In this document: piece after piece, positions 23,452-34,184 of the stretch | Layout: every line of letters starts with the position of its first letter | How positions within the stretch are numbered: position 1 is the stretch's first letter | NCBI GenBank assembly: GCA_015680685.1 | Contig: MNCI01018936.1 | Coordinates: forward strand, 124,001 to 188,000 | Direction of reading: 5' to 3' | Source of the DNA: Gnetum montanum | Lineage: Eukaryota; Streptophyta; Gnetopsida; Gnetales; Gnetaceae | DNA length: 64,000 nucleotides | Made by a program: the position numbers and the translations under genes | The notes under the pieces: model-generated | Told to the model about the DNA's origin: nothing | Databases searched by the model: none | What the model saw: only the letters and a program-made list of their open reading frames with translations

Positions 23452-25063
23452 GGCTTCAAGGATTAGGAAAAAAAAGGACTTACTGGCTCTCATTGAGAGA
23501 TCACACTATTGTGAAAGATTGCTTGTAAGATGACTTGCTAAAGATAACATTTCAGCCTCTTTTTCATAGTGCTATGAGTTATGTTTATTTTTTATTTTGT
23601 TTAAATTTTCTAGCTAGTAGTTTAGATAGTATCATGCTTGGCAAGTAATTTTGGGATTTTTAGATTGCTCTTATTGTTCTTGTTGCATGATAGGGAATTT
23701 CTATTAAAATTTTTCCATAGAAGAGCTTGTGTTTAAAATCATTAAGAGCATTTTAGTAGTAAATTTTATTATTGTGCAATGTATAAGAACTGCTATTGAG
23801 ATTGTTGTAAGAGAGCCTCTGCATGTAATCAAGCCATTAAACGATTCAATAGTCAAGAGGGTTCAGAAAATATTTGGTATTTTGATAGGACCAAAATAGC
23901 TTCTTTTATCTTTAAAGTAAATCTCCATGATATTTCAATCAGAAATTGTCAAGTCTTTTGAAGGTTCTGTTAAATGAAATTGTTGACATCCATTATCTAG
24001 CCAAAATAGAGTCTCTTATGTGATAGTTTACACAGTAATTTCTTTTGGGTAGCATAGTAGGATTGTCTTGAAGAAATTTCTTATTTGAGCCTCGGAAGTT
24101 TGAACAATTCGTAGTTATTGAATTTGGGATAGCTTTATTACGAAATGTTTACTCATATCATTTTACCTTGTTTAAACACTTGAGATCTTTACATAAATTT
24201 TCTTTCTCTTCTATCTATTTCCATTGAATCTCACTCTATTTCTAGTTTTCTTATCGAAATATCTCTTTCTCTGGGGAAATTAGAAGTAGATTCACAGAGT
24301 TGTGCTCAAATGTTTTTGCAAAACTTTATTTGTTACAAGTAGGTATTATAAGGACCACATACACGAGGTGATTGAACAGAATAAGAACTCTCAACAACTC
24401 ACAATACTTTGCAAAGTTGGCTGAATCTCTTTAAGATAAGTCATTTGTAGTTTTATAGACAATCTAATCATTTCATTTTTCACAACAGCACACACACATA
24501 CTCACATTAACTACTAAGTCTATTTGGAGGTATCTAGGCCTTGGTGTTGCCAGAGACCAGCAAGCACCTAAATCCTATTCGAGGACACTCGTTGGTGGTC
24601 GCGTCCCAAATGGTCGCCAACACTCTCCAGTGTAGCAAGCATAGCAACACTCCAATGGCCATTCTACACTAGTATTAAGCTAAAATTTGTTAAGCTAGCT
24701 CAACATAGAAGAGGCATTTGGTAGATTTTCTAACTCCTAAAGCTACCCCTCCTGCTACTCTCTCAAGAATAGCTAGTGTAGCAAGAACAAGGACTGTAAT
24801 ATTTGCTAGATTTTTCTAAGTATCCATGCTACACCTTGTCCAATCATGCTATGCTCTCTAGTGTAGCAAGTGCAGTAGCACTAGAATTCAGTTTTTTCAT
24901 GAATTTCCCAATTGCTATGCTACGCTCCAGATCATGGCTAGTGTATCAATAAGAAACTACCTCCAAAAGCTTCCAAAACTTAGCACAGGCCTTCATTCTA
25001 GCTCCAACACTCCTCCAGCAAGTAGGACTAGCAACTTGCACTCTTTTTGTAACCCCCCCCCCC

Positions 25064-25085
25064 NNNNNNNNNNNNNNNNNNNNNN
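25064..25085. other. Assembly gap (22 Ns)
   Basis: Preceded by a run of C. It lies in the 3' LTR of element A where the 5' LTR reads 'tttttatacccccctatttg' (about 4822-4841), so a short homopolymer problem is likely. Confidence 0.9.
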
Positions 25086-26149
25086 TTATACCTATGCTTG
25101 GCCCAACTCAAAAGTGGGGAGAACGTAGTCCTAGAGCGTAGCCTCCAAGTTGCACTATTTTGCACTATTTACAAGTACATTGTGGTCTTGGCACATGCAG
25201 TTTTAATAGCATAGCCATAGTCTGGTAGTCTCTTAGGGTCTATTGGAGTGTACTAGAGTGTAGCATGAGTTGTTCCAGGGGGAGCGTAGCAAAGGTTAGC
25301 ATAGCCCCATCTACCCCTTTCCATGTGGCAGTCAATCCACACTACATGCTAACCCTAAGCCTATAAATACCCCCACATTCCATACTCTAGGGGTTGGAAA
25401 TTCATTGTAGCAGTGGGCATTTGAAGCATTTGGCTAGCAAAATCCAAGTAGGAATTAAGCGTCTTAGGGTACCATTTGGCACCCGAAGCACATTGAGCAC
25501 CCCATACACCAGAGCATATCAACATTTTGAGAATCCCTTTGCATCCCACTCAACATGGCAATGCACTGCAAACCTGTAGGACACCACCATTGCCAACCCA
25601 GTAGGCATGAACCTCGTAGCAGATGTAAGACTTCACCCCGATACATCCCAAAGACTTTGGCTATGCTACTACTATGTCTATACACCACGTACCTCCTCAA
25701 AACTTAGTTGTAATTACTACACTCCCCATCTAGGGTGGTACCATTCTTTCTTTCTCTCAAACTCTATCACATTGTAAGCATTTCCTCCATTGCATCTTAA
25801 GCATTTTATTTGACATTTAGCATCACATTCACAATGTTCACTATTCTACACATTTTCTTACATACTTGCAGCATCGTTCTCATGCCAAGAAACCCTGCTA
25901 TGCTCAAGCTTAGCTAGCCTTAGTACTATCGAGAACACCATCAACGCTCACATTTTTGGCTAACCACACCATCCCTTGGTTGTGGCCAATGTCCTAGTTG
26001 CAATTGGAAAAGTCCCTATTCAATTAACAAGATGATTTAGGATGCTTTGCCTCCACTTCCCAGCAAAGGCCCTTACGTGAAGGTAGGGTCAAGGTTGTGC
26101 ACCTGCAAGCCCCTCAGCGCTCTAGTCACCAATGCTTTTGGTCATCACA

Positions 26150-26154
26150 ATTTT
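26150..26154. repeat. target-site duplication of element A, right copy (ATTTT)
   Basis: Matches 4165-4169. Sequence to its right resumes the LTR of element C. Confidence 0.8.
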
Positions 26155-26754
26155 AATAGCTAATTTAATCTAACTAACTAATTAATCTCTAACTAATCCT
26201 AACATAAGTATTTGGTCCCACTTTTTGTACACATCTTGAACACATATAACATTGTTGGGTTACGAAATGTTGATTGTTGCTAGGATTACCAATCTCATGT
26301 GCATGCTTGAAGTGATCGTACTTATGTGCTTAATTAATTACTATTTAGCCTAGCTAGCTTAACTTAGCTTAATTTAGCTTAAATACTTGAAATCATTAAA
26401 TAAAATTTCATAAAAAATTAAATGCATAAATAAAATATTTAATCTAGCCAAAGTGCTACAAGGTTTATTAGAAAGCTCATCTTTATTGTTGCACACACTA
26501 TCATGCTCAAGTAGAACAGTGCTCGAATAAAGATTTGTACACACAATGACTCCTACTATGGGAACTTGGGAAAATGACTCCTACTCTAGGGAAGAAAACC
26601 TACAAGAGCTCTGCTATGCTATCACAAAACTTATGCCCAAACCATGCACCCAAGTACAATATCTATAGGCTCGCAACATCGAATATCCAACATTACCTTT
26701 GAGCCCCTGATATCGAATATCCAATATCAGAGCTAGACAAAATATAGTTTATCA
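26155..26754 (-). repeat. 5' LTR of element C, outer part
   Basis: Aligns with 59700-60371 of the D LTR, including 'aaggtttattagaaagctcatctttattg' and 'gctcgaataaagat'. The minus-strand TATA-like GCCTATAGATATTG is at about 26658-26670. A near-palindrome of 24 bases with arms CTGATAT/ATATCAG lies at 26707-26730, at the place where D and B have their palindromes. The end at 26754 is inferred from spacing and from TTTATCA aligning to CTCATCA. Confidence 0.65.
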
Positions 26755-29351
26755 TGTATGTATGTATGTATACATTATATAATAATTTTTTTAAAAAATT
26801 AATAATAATAATTAAATTTTATTAAAAATGATAGAATAATAATAATAATAATTTAGCTTATCTTGCGTAGGGCAAGATAGGTGCCTACTAGTTGTTATGG
26901 CTAGCCAATTTTGCCATTATGTGGCTAGGCCTCACAGCTTGACTGTGTCAAGCATTCTAGTTAGCTAGTTGCAAAATGTTGTGGATGACTATTATGGCAA
27001 TGTGACATATGATCGGCCTACTACAACATGTTCATCACTACCCAAGAAATCCTTGTTTTCTTCACTGCAAAAATGCTTATTGTACAAACCCTTATTTTGC
27101 TACCCTACTACAACTCTTTTCTAGCCTTCTATTGACCATGTGGCCACATGCCCCTTTCATAGTCCTTGTGTCCTCCTACCATGTCCTCCACCACTTTCGT
27201 CATACTATTTCCATCAACAACAAAAAATCTTTCCTTCCCCGATAGTTGACAAACACCATCAAAGCCAAAAAAATCTTGCCTCCGCATGTATCCAATGAAT
27301 ACTATTGGCACTGAAAATCCTACTTATTAACAATCGAAATCTTTTTTGTTAGTTGATAGAAAAATTTGAAATTTTTCTATTAACTAACAAAAATTTCAAG
27401 AAAAGGTCAAAATCGAGGCAAGAAAATTTAAATATGTAAATGTAAAAGAAAATTTCAAAAGAAGAATTTGGTGGGTTAGCAAAAATCAAAATAAAAATTT
27501 TGTAACTAAGCACACTTGTCTTGGAGTAGTACTAGGATGGGTGATCTCTTAGAAAGTCTCATTTTCTGTGCTCAAAAGTTTGGACTTTTGGAGCCATAAC
27601 TTTTGAATTTGCAAGCCTTTTTTGGTGAACAAGGAGTTTTTTCCTATAAACTTCAACCTTTTGGATGCAATGATGAAGTCGATTTTATCCCACAAAGCTC
27701 TAAAATTTAGTTTTTACTTGCCCAACGTGGTACCTCAAGATCCTCGAAGACTCATTTTAGCATAATTTGGGCATATGATGTTCGTTTCTAACATATAAAT
27801 AGTCATTTATAATATTTTCAATGGTCTAAACTCAATGGTAAGGTTGTATTAATCATCTAAGTAATAAAAAATTAGGTGATATCTTAAACTATGCCTTAAG
27901 AGTACATAACCTAAAATAACTATGCCTAATAATTTAACTATTGGGACTAAATAGATCTAACTTCTTAGGCCATCTTGGATCGTAGGCTAGGTGCTTAACC
28001 TATGCAGATAGATGGTCTTAGATAACTAACCCCTAATGTATCATTAGTTACACTACTAGAGTTAGGGTCTTATGAAGGGGAGAAAGGTCATTATGAATCT
28101 AGGTAATATAGCTAGTTGTTACCAATCCAAAATTAGTTAAAGCATCAATTGGTAAACTAGAATTATTATGAATATGCATACTAGTTTAGCCTATAACCAA
28201 ATCATGCAACAACAACATCATGGAGAGTCATAATCTTGTTTTGAGAAGGTGTATGATACCCATGAGGAGAAATAACCCATGAGAGAATGCAGGAATAAGA
28301 ATGAAAGTCCCTAGCTAGTGAGAAACAACATCACTTATGTCCATCATGGGCCTTGGATTGGCATGAGTATCAATACCCATGTATCTTAGCAAAGTTCATG
28401 TTGATGTTCTATGACTATAAGAAGTTTTTCCATGGGAATTCTTATACCACTTTGAATCAGATTTGGAAAAAGATGGAATATAGAGGTATTTACAAGCAAA
28501 AAGGAATCCAATTTAAAGAATTTGTTTACATCAATTCATCATGACATTCCATTAGCTAGTGCATATTCCACCTAGTTTGAATCTTCAATGGACAAGTTAA
28601 ATCCCAAAATTCAAGAACATATGATGTTAATGAACAAAATCCATTAAGAACCATCGTTTACCTACTATGTTGCCATGATTAATGAAGACAAGTCAACATC
28701 ATTTTTCATCGAGATCCTAAACTACATTTTGTATGATACCCAATTCTTCCAATTTCCAAGTTGATAAAGCTAATTTCTAAGGAAGAAATTGAGAAGGAAG
28801 ATGAAGCCCTACCATCTCAAACAAGGCCATCCAATCACATATCCCTTATTGTGGAACTACAACAACTTCCATAATTTTGAAGGATGATCAAGATCAAAGA
28901 GTATCTTACCCTTACTTTTATTTATAATGTGCATATTTTCTTTATTGTTTAATTTATATTTTAATTAGGTAAGTAAAATATCTAAGGTAATGCAAGTTAA
29001 GAATAAATATTTTTCCTATCTTTACTTGGGTAACCAGATATGAGTTGCACATTGTATTACCCTAATTAGAACTAGTGATTGATTATTGATGATTGGCAGA
29101 TCTTTAATTCACCCCATGTTGTTATCTTAGAAAATGAGGTAAGTATTGATAAAATAAGATTTATTTCTCATATACTCTTCTCATTTATATTTTGTTTGTG
29201 GAGTAAGCAAGAGAACATTATGATATACAACTTCAAGTCAAAAGGAGAAATCAAAGTCTTAGAGCATTAAAGCATGGAAAGAAGCACTAGAGCTAGAGAA
29301 AGATAATGAACATAAACTCATTTGAGAATGAATGAAACCTAAGAGAGGTAG
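26755..29351. other. AT-rich intergenic sequence, no gene recognised
   Basis: Contains short microsatellites (TATG at 26752-26770, AAT-type at 26800-26850) and a foldback at 27343-27393. Open frames at 27009-27245, 28353-28544 and 29079-29270 are short, show no familiar motif and have no supporting context. The stretch 28350-28900 has some protein-like runs broken by stops and may be an unrecognised old element. Confidence 0.4.
27343..27393. repeat. Short foldback hairpin
   Basis: Arms of 24 bases (27343-27366 and 27370-27393) separated by TGA; one C/T mismatch. The left arm starts TTTTTGTTAGTTGATAG. It could be a relic of a small inverted-repeat element or form an RNA hairpin. Confidence 0.6.
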
Positions 29352-29905
29352 ATTGTCATGTCCCTATTCTTGAATGGTATCACTACATAACAAAGATGGT
29401 GTCTTTTCATAAAACATGATTAAGACATAAAAGAGAAAGTTGTAAATAAGACCCGAAAGGATGCATTTTAATAACAAACATGTCTCTCAAGGTGACCTTT
29501 GGGGATATGACCTAAGGTATTTATACCCAAGCATTAGAGGTTGTATCAACATAGAGTTGCAAAGTCCATAAAGACAAGTAACAGGTGGTAAGTGAAGCAG
29601 ACAAGAAGGTGATTGGTCATCCCTTTTAGCTAGTTGTAGTTCTAACCATAGTGGTAGTGTTAGATAGCCTCTAAGGGATAGATTTCAAAGGAAGATAACG
29701 TCAAGGAACACTTAGATCATGACTTTTTATTTCACATTAATAAAGTATTTCTTTTTTTTCATTGTATATTTTTCTATTATTTTATTTATGCATAATGTTG
29801 AATGTAATGTATATTTGATGTTTGTCATATATTTTCTTTATGCATAATGTCAAATGTAATGTATATTTGATGTCTTCTAGGACATCCAAGAACGGGATGT
29901 TATAG
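29352..29905 (+). repeat. Candidate LTR of an old element
   Basis: Starts TGTCATGTCCC after a purine run (CCTAAGAGAGGTAGAT) that could be a polypurine tract, has 'ggtatttatacc' at about 29516, and ends near GGGATGTTATAGA. A similar end, GGGTGTTATAGATTC, occurs at 56079-56093. A 45-50-base imperfect tandem duplication (TTTATGCATAATGT...) lies at about 29784-29880. No target duplication was found, so the boundaries are tentative. Confidence 0.35.
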
Positions 29906-30379
29906 ACTCATATTTTTCTCTATTTAGAAGCCTCCATGTGCACCTATTTTCTAGAAACAAGAGCATAACTGTTATTCTCTTCAAAAATCAAATACCAAAT
30001 TCTCAAAGATGTCACTTTTCAACTACAACTTCAAGGTGAACAATTAATTACTTTTTTACAGTATTAATTTCGTTTTGTTTTGGATACTCAAGGATGAGAT
30101 GCTTTCAAATTTTGTTGCTATTTGTTTTTTAGTTTTGATTGATGTATTGTTTTGTCTTTAAAGAGAGTTGTAAAAACCTGTGAGGGTGCTCCTAAATAAG
30201 GACAAAACTTAATACTTTTTGTACCCATAAAGGGAGCTTTTTCGAAATTAGTTGTCCACATGAAAATCTAGAGATACATACCAAAATGCTGTACTTTTTC
30301 TTTAAACTCTCTCCTCCCTACTCTGATGTACTCTATTTTCTTATTATTATTATTATTAGAATCCAGCGCTGCCCCCCAT

Positions 30380-30475
30380 AAAACCAAACCTACAGCGTAC
30401 TATACCATGCCTAAGCTAAAAGAAAACAAAACCAAACCTACAACGTACTATACCATGCCTAAGCTAAGAGAAAAC
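30380..30475. repeat. 48-base tandem duplication
   Basis: Two units, 30380-30427 and 30428-30475, beginning AAAACCAAACCTACA and differing at about two positions. Confidence 0.85.
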
Positions 30476-30621
30476 ACCCGTTACCGATGGCCCATGCATA
30501 TAATCTCATGCCTGCTGCATGCAGTTTGAAAAATTCCACCTATCAATGCAGCAATGCGTGAGCTAAGTTGTCCCATGACCACGTTCATGGCTGCATTTCT
30601 ATGATGAGCACTGAGCAATAC

Positions 30622-30757
30622 AAGGCGGTGGTGTGGACATAAAAACTACGTGTTAGAATTTGACGTCCTACTCTTTCATGAATATAAAGGCGGTGGTGTG
30701 GATATAAAAACTACGTGTTAGAATTTGACGCCATACTCTTTATTCATCATGAATATA
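30622..30757. repeat. 65-base tandem duplication
   Basis: Units 30622-30686 and 30687-30757 starting AAGGCGGTGGTGTGGA; the second has a 6-base insertion (ATTCAT). Confidence 0.85.
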
Positions 30758-31316
30758 AAAGGTTTATAGGTTTTTCTAATGCCAATCTCAACTTTCTGTA
30801 TTGCTATAGCGTTGGGCTGAGTTGAATTGGCTGCAGGATTTTATTTCATTTTATTGTCCACAGACAATTGAAATTGACTTTCAGGTAGCATGAAACATAA
30901 CAATTACGATTTATAAAACTTCAATGTAATGCAAGGGTTTGCAAATATATAGATCTGCTGAGTTGCTCAGCTGCGAACTCATACTACATACTAGTAATTA
31001 ATAGAATAATGGCCAGTATTCCTGTATTTAGTACCTTGAAGAGTTTGAAGGTGGGAAAGGAAATCAAGAATTGAGATAAAGACAAGAGATGCACAAAGTT
31101 TGACCCGTTTTTGTCTAAGCAGCAAAGACCTGCTAACCAGTTCTTTAATTCTGCCATAAATCACCGACTTTTAGTGGTGGAATTAGAAATTTTGCAGAGT
31201 AACCAGTTGAGTCGAGTGGGCACGATTTTTATAATAAATCTTATATTTAGAAAAAAAATCAATAGATTTTGATATTATTTTTTCGACTGTTAAATATAAC
31301 TCAGCATAACTTATGG

Positions 31317-31480
31317 ATATATTGTAATGCTTGAAACATGTCCATCCAACATATTTCCTAACCTTTTAGTCACTATCATCGGCAATTTTGAATTTCAGAT
31401 ATATTGTAATTCTTGAAACATGCCCATCCAACATATTTCCTAACCTTTTAGTCACTATCATCGGCAATTTTGAATTTCAG
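31317..31480. repeat. 82-base tandem duplication
   Basis: Units 31317-31398 and 31399-31480 begin ATATATTGTAAT and end TGAATTTCAG with only two or three differences, so this duplication is recent compared with its surroundings. Confidence 0.9.
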
Positions 31481-32271
31481 AAACTAGGTTGATAGTGTTG
31501 GCAGCGAAAAGAGAAATTATTTTTTCCAGCAACAGAATTCTTGGAGGACTCTAATCAAGGAGCACATACATGTCTCTAGGCTGGAGGCGTCGCCCTAAGA
31601 AGACGCACACCTGCAGCTGCAAATCCATGAATAATATTATGCTGTAAACGATGAAACACAGAAATTTCACTATCCTTTCTTTGTCACGGAATCACTGCAC
31701 GTAACGGCTATCGCCAGAACCTAACTTTGTATCATCCGCACAGCTGCAGCTTTGCTTTCTCCATCCTTGCTCGCGAATTGGGCCTCAACTGGCTGCAAAA
31801 CAAACGTCCATGGTAAGAAAACTTTTCAACCTACAGCCACGGAACAGAGAATCCAAAGCTGCAAATCTTGATCAAGAATTTTATTTACATGGAATTAAAG
31901 GCCCCTGCAAAGGAAGTTCAAGCATGTACAATACTCAGAATTCATTTTGTGCATATTATTAGCTCAAATTTCAAGGGAATCAATAAAGATTAAGAAGTTA
32001 TCACAATAACAAGTTTTAAACTTCATAAGGTTGAGTTCTAAGACAAAGAAACACATAATCAGATATTATGAATAAAAGTATCTGATGAAGAAAATGACTC
32101 TCTTAAGAGTAAAAGGGAGAAGATGAAGTCTTAACCAAGAAAGGTTACATTTCATGTTCCCAAGTTTGCCAGTGAAGGGAAGAAAAAAAGCTTACAGTTT
32201 GGAGATAGAAGGAAAATTTAGGACCACTCATGAATGTATAAACATGAAAGATTAGGTCAAGAAACTAATGC

Positions 32272-32559
32272 TTGAAGGGGAGTGTTAGAGTATACTCGTA
32301 CATTAAAGTACAATCATTAGTTTCTTAACTTAATCTATCAGTAGTTAAGAATGGTCATGATGGTTTAGTGAAGAGTTATAACTTCTTATGAAGAATAACA
32401 AACCACAAGCTCTCACTTCATAATATAGAATAAGGAAGAGAAAAGTGTGGAATGATAAGAAAAAAAGGTGAAATGTGCAATAACAATGTAATAGTATGAA
32501 GAGTGGTGAATCAATAAAGAATAATAGCCATAACAATGTTTATAACACATAAGAGAAGA
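32272..32559 (+). mobile_element. Copia-type 3' end: polypurine tract and truncated 3' LTR
   Basis: GCTTGAAGGGGAG followed directly by TGTTAGAGTATAC is the usual join of polypurine tract and 3' LTR in plant Copia elements. The LTR runs about 275 bases, includes AATAAAGAATAAT at about 32513, and is cut by the left LTR of element E. Upstream sequence (31800-32270) has no recognisable Copia coding region. Confidence 0.45.
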
Positions 32560-34184
32560 TTAATNAAATATTTCAAGATAATATAAAAAGATGAGCTACA
32601 ACAACTTTTGAAAATGGAATTTTACATAATTCAATGTTCATCAATAGATGGGGATCCTTAATGTAAATGTCTGACGTGCAATAAAGATTCACATTCATGA
32701 TCACTTGAATATAAATAAAAGATTGCAATAGAACTTTGCTCAAATGATTACAACATTTGGTTGCTCTAGTTGAGCTAAGGCTTCCTCTGCTAGTTGGTTT
32801 GCATGGGTTTTCCTATCCCTATGAGAGGAGGAGGAGGAGGTAACTATGATGATGATGATGGTGTAGGCATCATTCCCTATCATTGCTTGTAGTGTCATTG
32901 TTGTCAATGGCACCCACTACTAGGTAGAAAACCTTGCTATGCAAGGAAAAAAACCTTGTTGCGCAAGGATGAACTACTACATGTCATCATTTGCATCGTT
33001 CACCATCTACCACTCATTGCTCACCACCATGCACCATAGTTGCCACTTGCAACTAATTGCCATGCGTTGCTCTTTACACTTACTAACCACCACTCACCAC
33101 TATTCACGCCTATTGTCACTATTAGTTGTTGATGCTACTAGCCCCTATAGCTTTCTATGCTACCTGCCACCATTCATTACCATGTGTTGCCTACCACTCA
33201 CTGCACTGTTGTGCACCAACGCTCACCACTCGCAAATGCTATTGCCACTGATGCCACCTGTAGCTCATGTTGTTCCACATGACCAATGCCTACAACTCTC
33301 ACCATTCTGTGCAACCATTGTCTATAGCTCTTGGTGCACCACATGAACATTGTTTGTAGTTGTTGGCCCTTATCGTTGATGTCTATTCCACACTCCAAGA
33401 GAGAGAGAGCTAGATATTCGCCCCCACCCCGCCACCCCCCCTCTTTTTCTTTATGGATGTTGCCCACTACCACCTTTTATAAGCCATTGCTATCATTGAC
33501 ATCTTTAAATGCCCATGTTTGCATGTCTGTCACCACCATCACATCACCCACCACTGCATCAGTTATGCCACATAACACCCATCACCACCACATCAATTAC
33601 CACAACAAACAAGCTAAACCAAGCCAACATGAAGACAAACTAGATTAGAGATGTTATGATAATAAGCCTGTATATTTCTAGAAAATTGCACTTCTTAGAA
33701 TAATGTATGTTGGTCATATATCATATCAATGTACACCTATGAATTAAAACCTTGCTCATCATTAACCATTATATTCTTGATGCTTCTAGTGTTTTGGGTC
33801 TCTAGTACTTCCTTTTGCACAGATCTTGGCTTTCCCTTACACAAAACATGTGATAAAACTCTATGAAGGCATGTCGTGTCCATGAATGATGAAAATTCAT
33901 GCATAGGATTGGTGTACTAAACTCTAATATATATTTTACATTAAAACTAGAGTTATTTTCTTTCCTTTCATGACTTCTCTAATAACTATACCCTAATGTT
34001 GATGAATGACAATAATCTCTTATAATAATAAATAATTTAAAGGTTACATGATACTTCTCGTTGAAAGCACCTCTATGTACCATATAATTTGTTTCAAGTA
34101 ATGGATTCAAATTGTGAAACTATACCCTAGTGATTAGACTAATAAGTCATGGTCCTATGCCTAGCATGGGCAATGTTGGCATCA
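32560..34184 (-). repeat. 3' LTR of element E (outer end truncated)
   Basis: Aligns with 39560-40924 and 49511-49730. About 180 bases present at the outer end of the other copy (39377-39560) are missing; the junction is at an ambiguous base (32565). The CCA/CAC-rich tract at 32990-33610 yields the frames at 32939-33346 and 33331-33648, which are LTR sequence, not genes. Confidence 0.75.

Larger units (their letters stand above)
20989..24622 (+). mobile_element. Element X: LTR-type insertion carrying three host-gene fragments
   Basis: The insertion is defined by comparison with the uninterrupted 5' LTR of element A. Its ends are TGTTGGC and GCCAACA, a TG..CA pair with a 7-base inverted match, and CTCTC is duplicated on both sides (20984-20988, 24623-24627). 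These are hallmarks of LTR retrotransposon integration. Inside, in order and all on the plus strand, are fragments of soluble inorganic pyrophosphatase, exosome subunit RRP45 and a PHD-finger protein, then AT-rich sequence with a TATA box at 23444-23451. I found no gag or pol and no second LTR. X could be a non-autonomous element or a single long LTR with cargo upstream of its TATA box. Confidence 0.7.
4170..26149 (+). mobile_element. Complete, decayed Ty3/gypsy (Tat-like) element A
   Basis: Two direct repeats of about 1.75 kb (4170-5920 and 20750-26149, the second split by element X) bound gag, protease, a 6-kb middle region with an antisense ORF, RT, RNase H, a second RNase H, integrase and a tandem-repeat tail. 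Excluding X the element is about 18.3 kb. The second RNase H and the tandem repeats between integrase and 3' LTR are known traits of the Tat lineage. By eye the LTRs are roughly 85% identical, so the insertion is old. A 5-base ATTTT duplication flanks it and both halves of the host LTR of element C align outside it, so the boundaries are secure. Confidence 0.88.
20750..26149 (+). repeat. 3' LTR of element A, split by element X
   Basis: 20750-20988 and 24628-26149 together align with the 5' LTR (about 1.76 kb against 1.75 kb). The TATA box is at 25362-25369. A 22-base gap of Ns interrupts it at 25064-25085. The LTR ends GGTCATCACA at 26149, followed by the ATTTT duplication. Confidence 0.85.
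30490..31780 (+). other. Relic copy of the far upstream region of the RING gene
   Basis: Several blocks align in order with 56270-56990, the region 0.6-1.3 kb upstream of the RING gene: 'catgcagtttgaaaaa', 'gcgtgagctcagt', 'gggctgagttgaat', 'gggtttgcaaatata', 'taaacgatgaaacac', 'ggaatcactgc' and 'cctaactttgt'. No RING coding sequence follows; instead a Copia 3' end appears near 32270. Best read as a segmental duplication whose gene part was lost or never copied. Confidence 0.65.

Noticed and set aside
20981-24627. Reading X as a hAT transposon with an 8-base duplication (ACACTCTC)
   Set aside because: An 8-base match exists, but then the ends would be TGTTGGC and GGTCGCCA, which do not form a good inverted repeat; with CTCTC the ends are TGTTGGC/GCCAACA, typical for LTR elements.
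32939-33648. Open frames of 135 and 105 codons on the plus strand
   Set aside because: They lie in the CAC/CCA-rich part of the E LTR, recur in the other LTR at 39961-40469 with different lengths, and have no domain.
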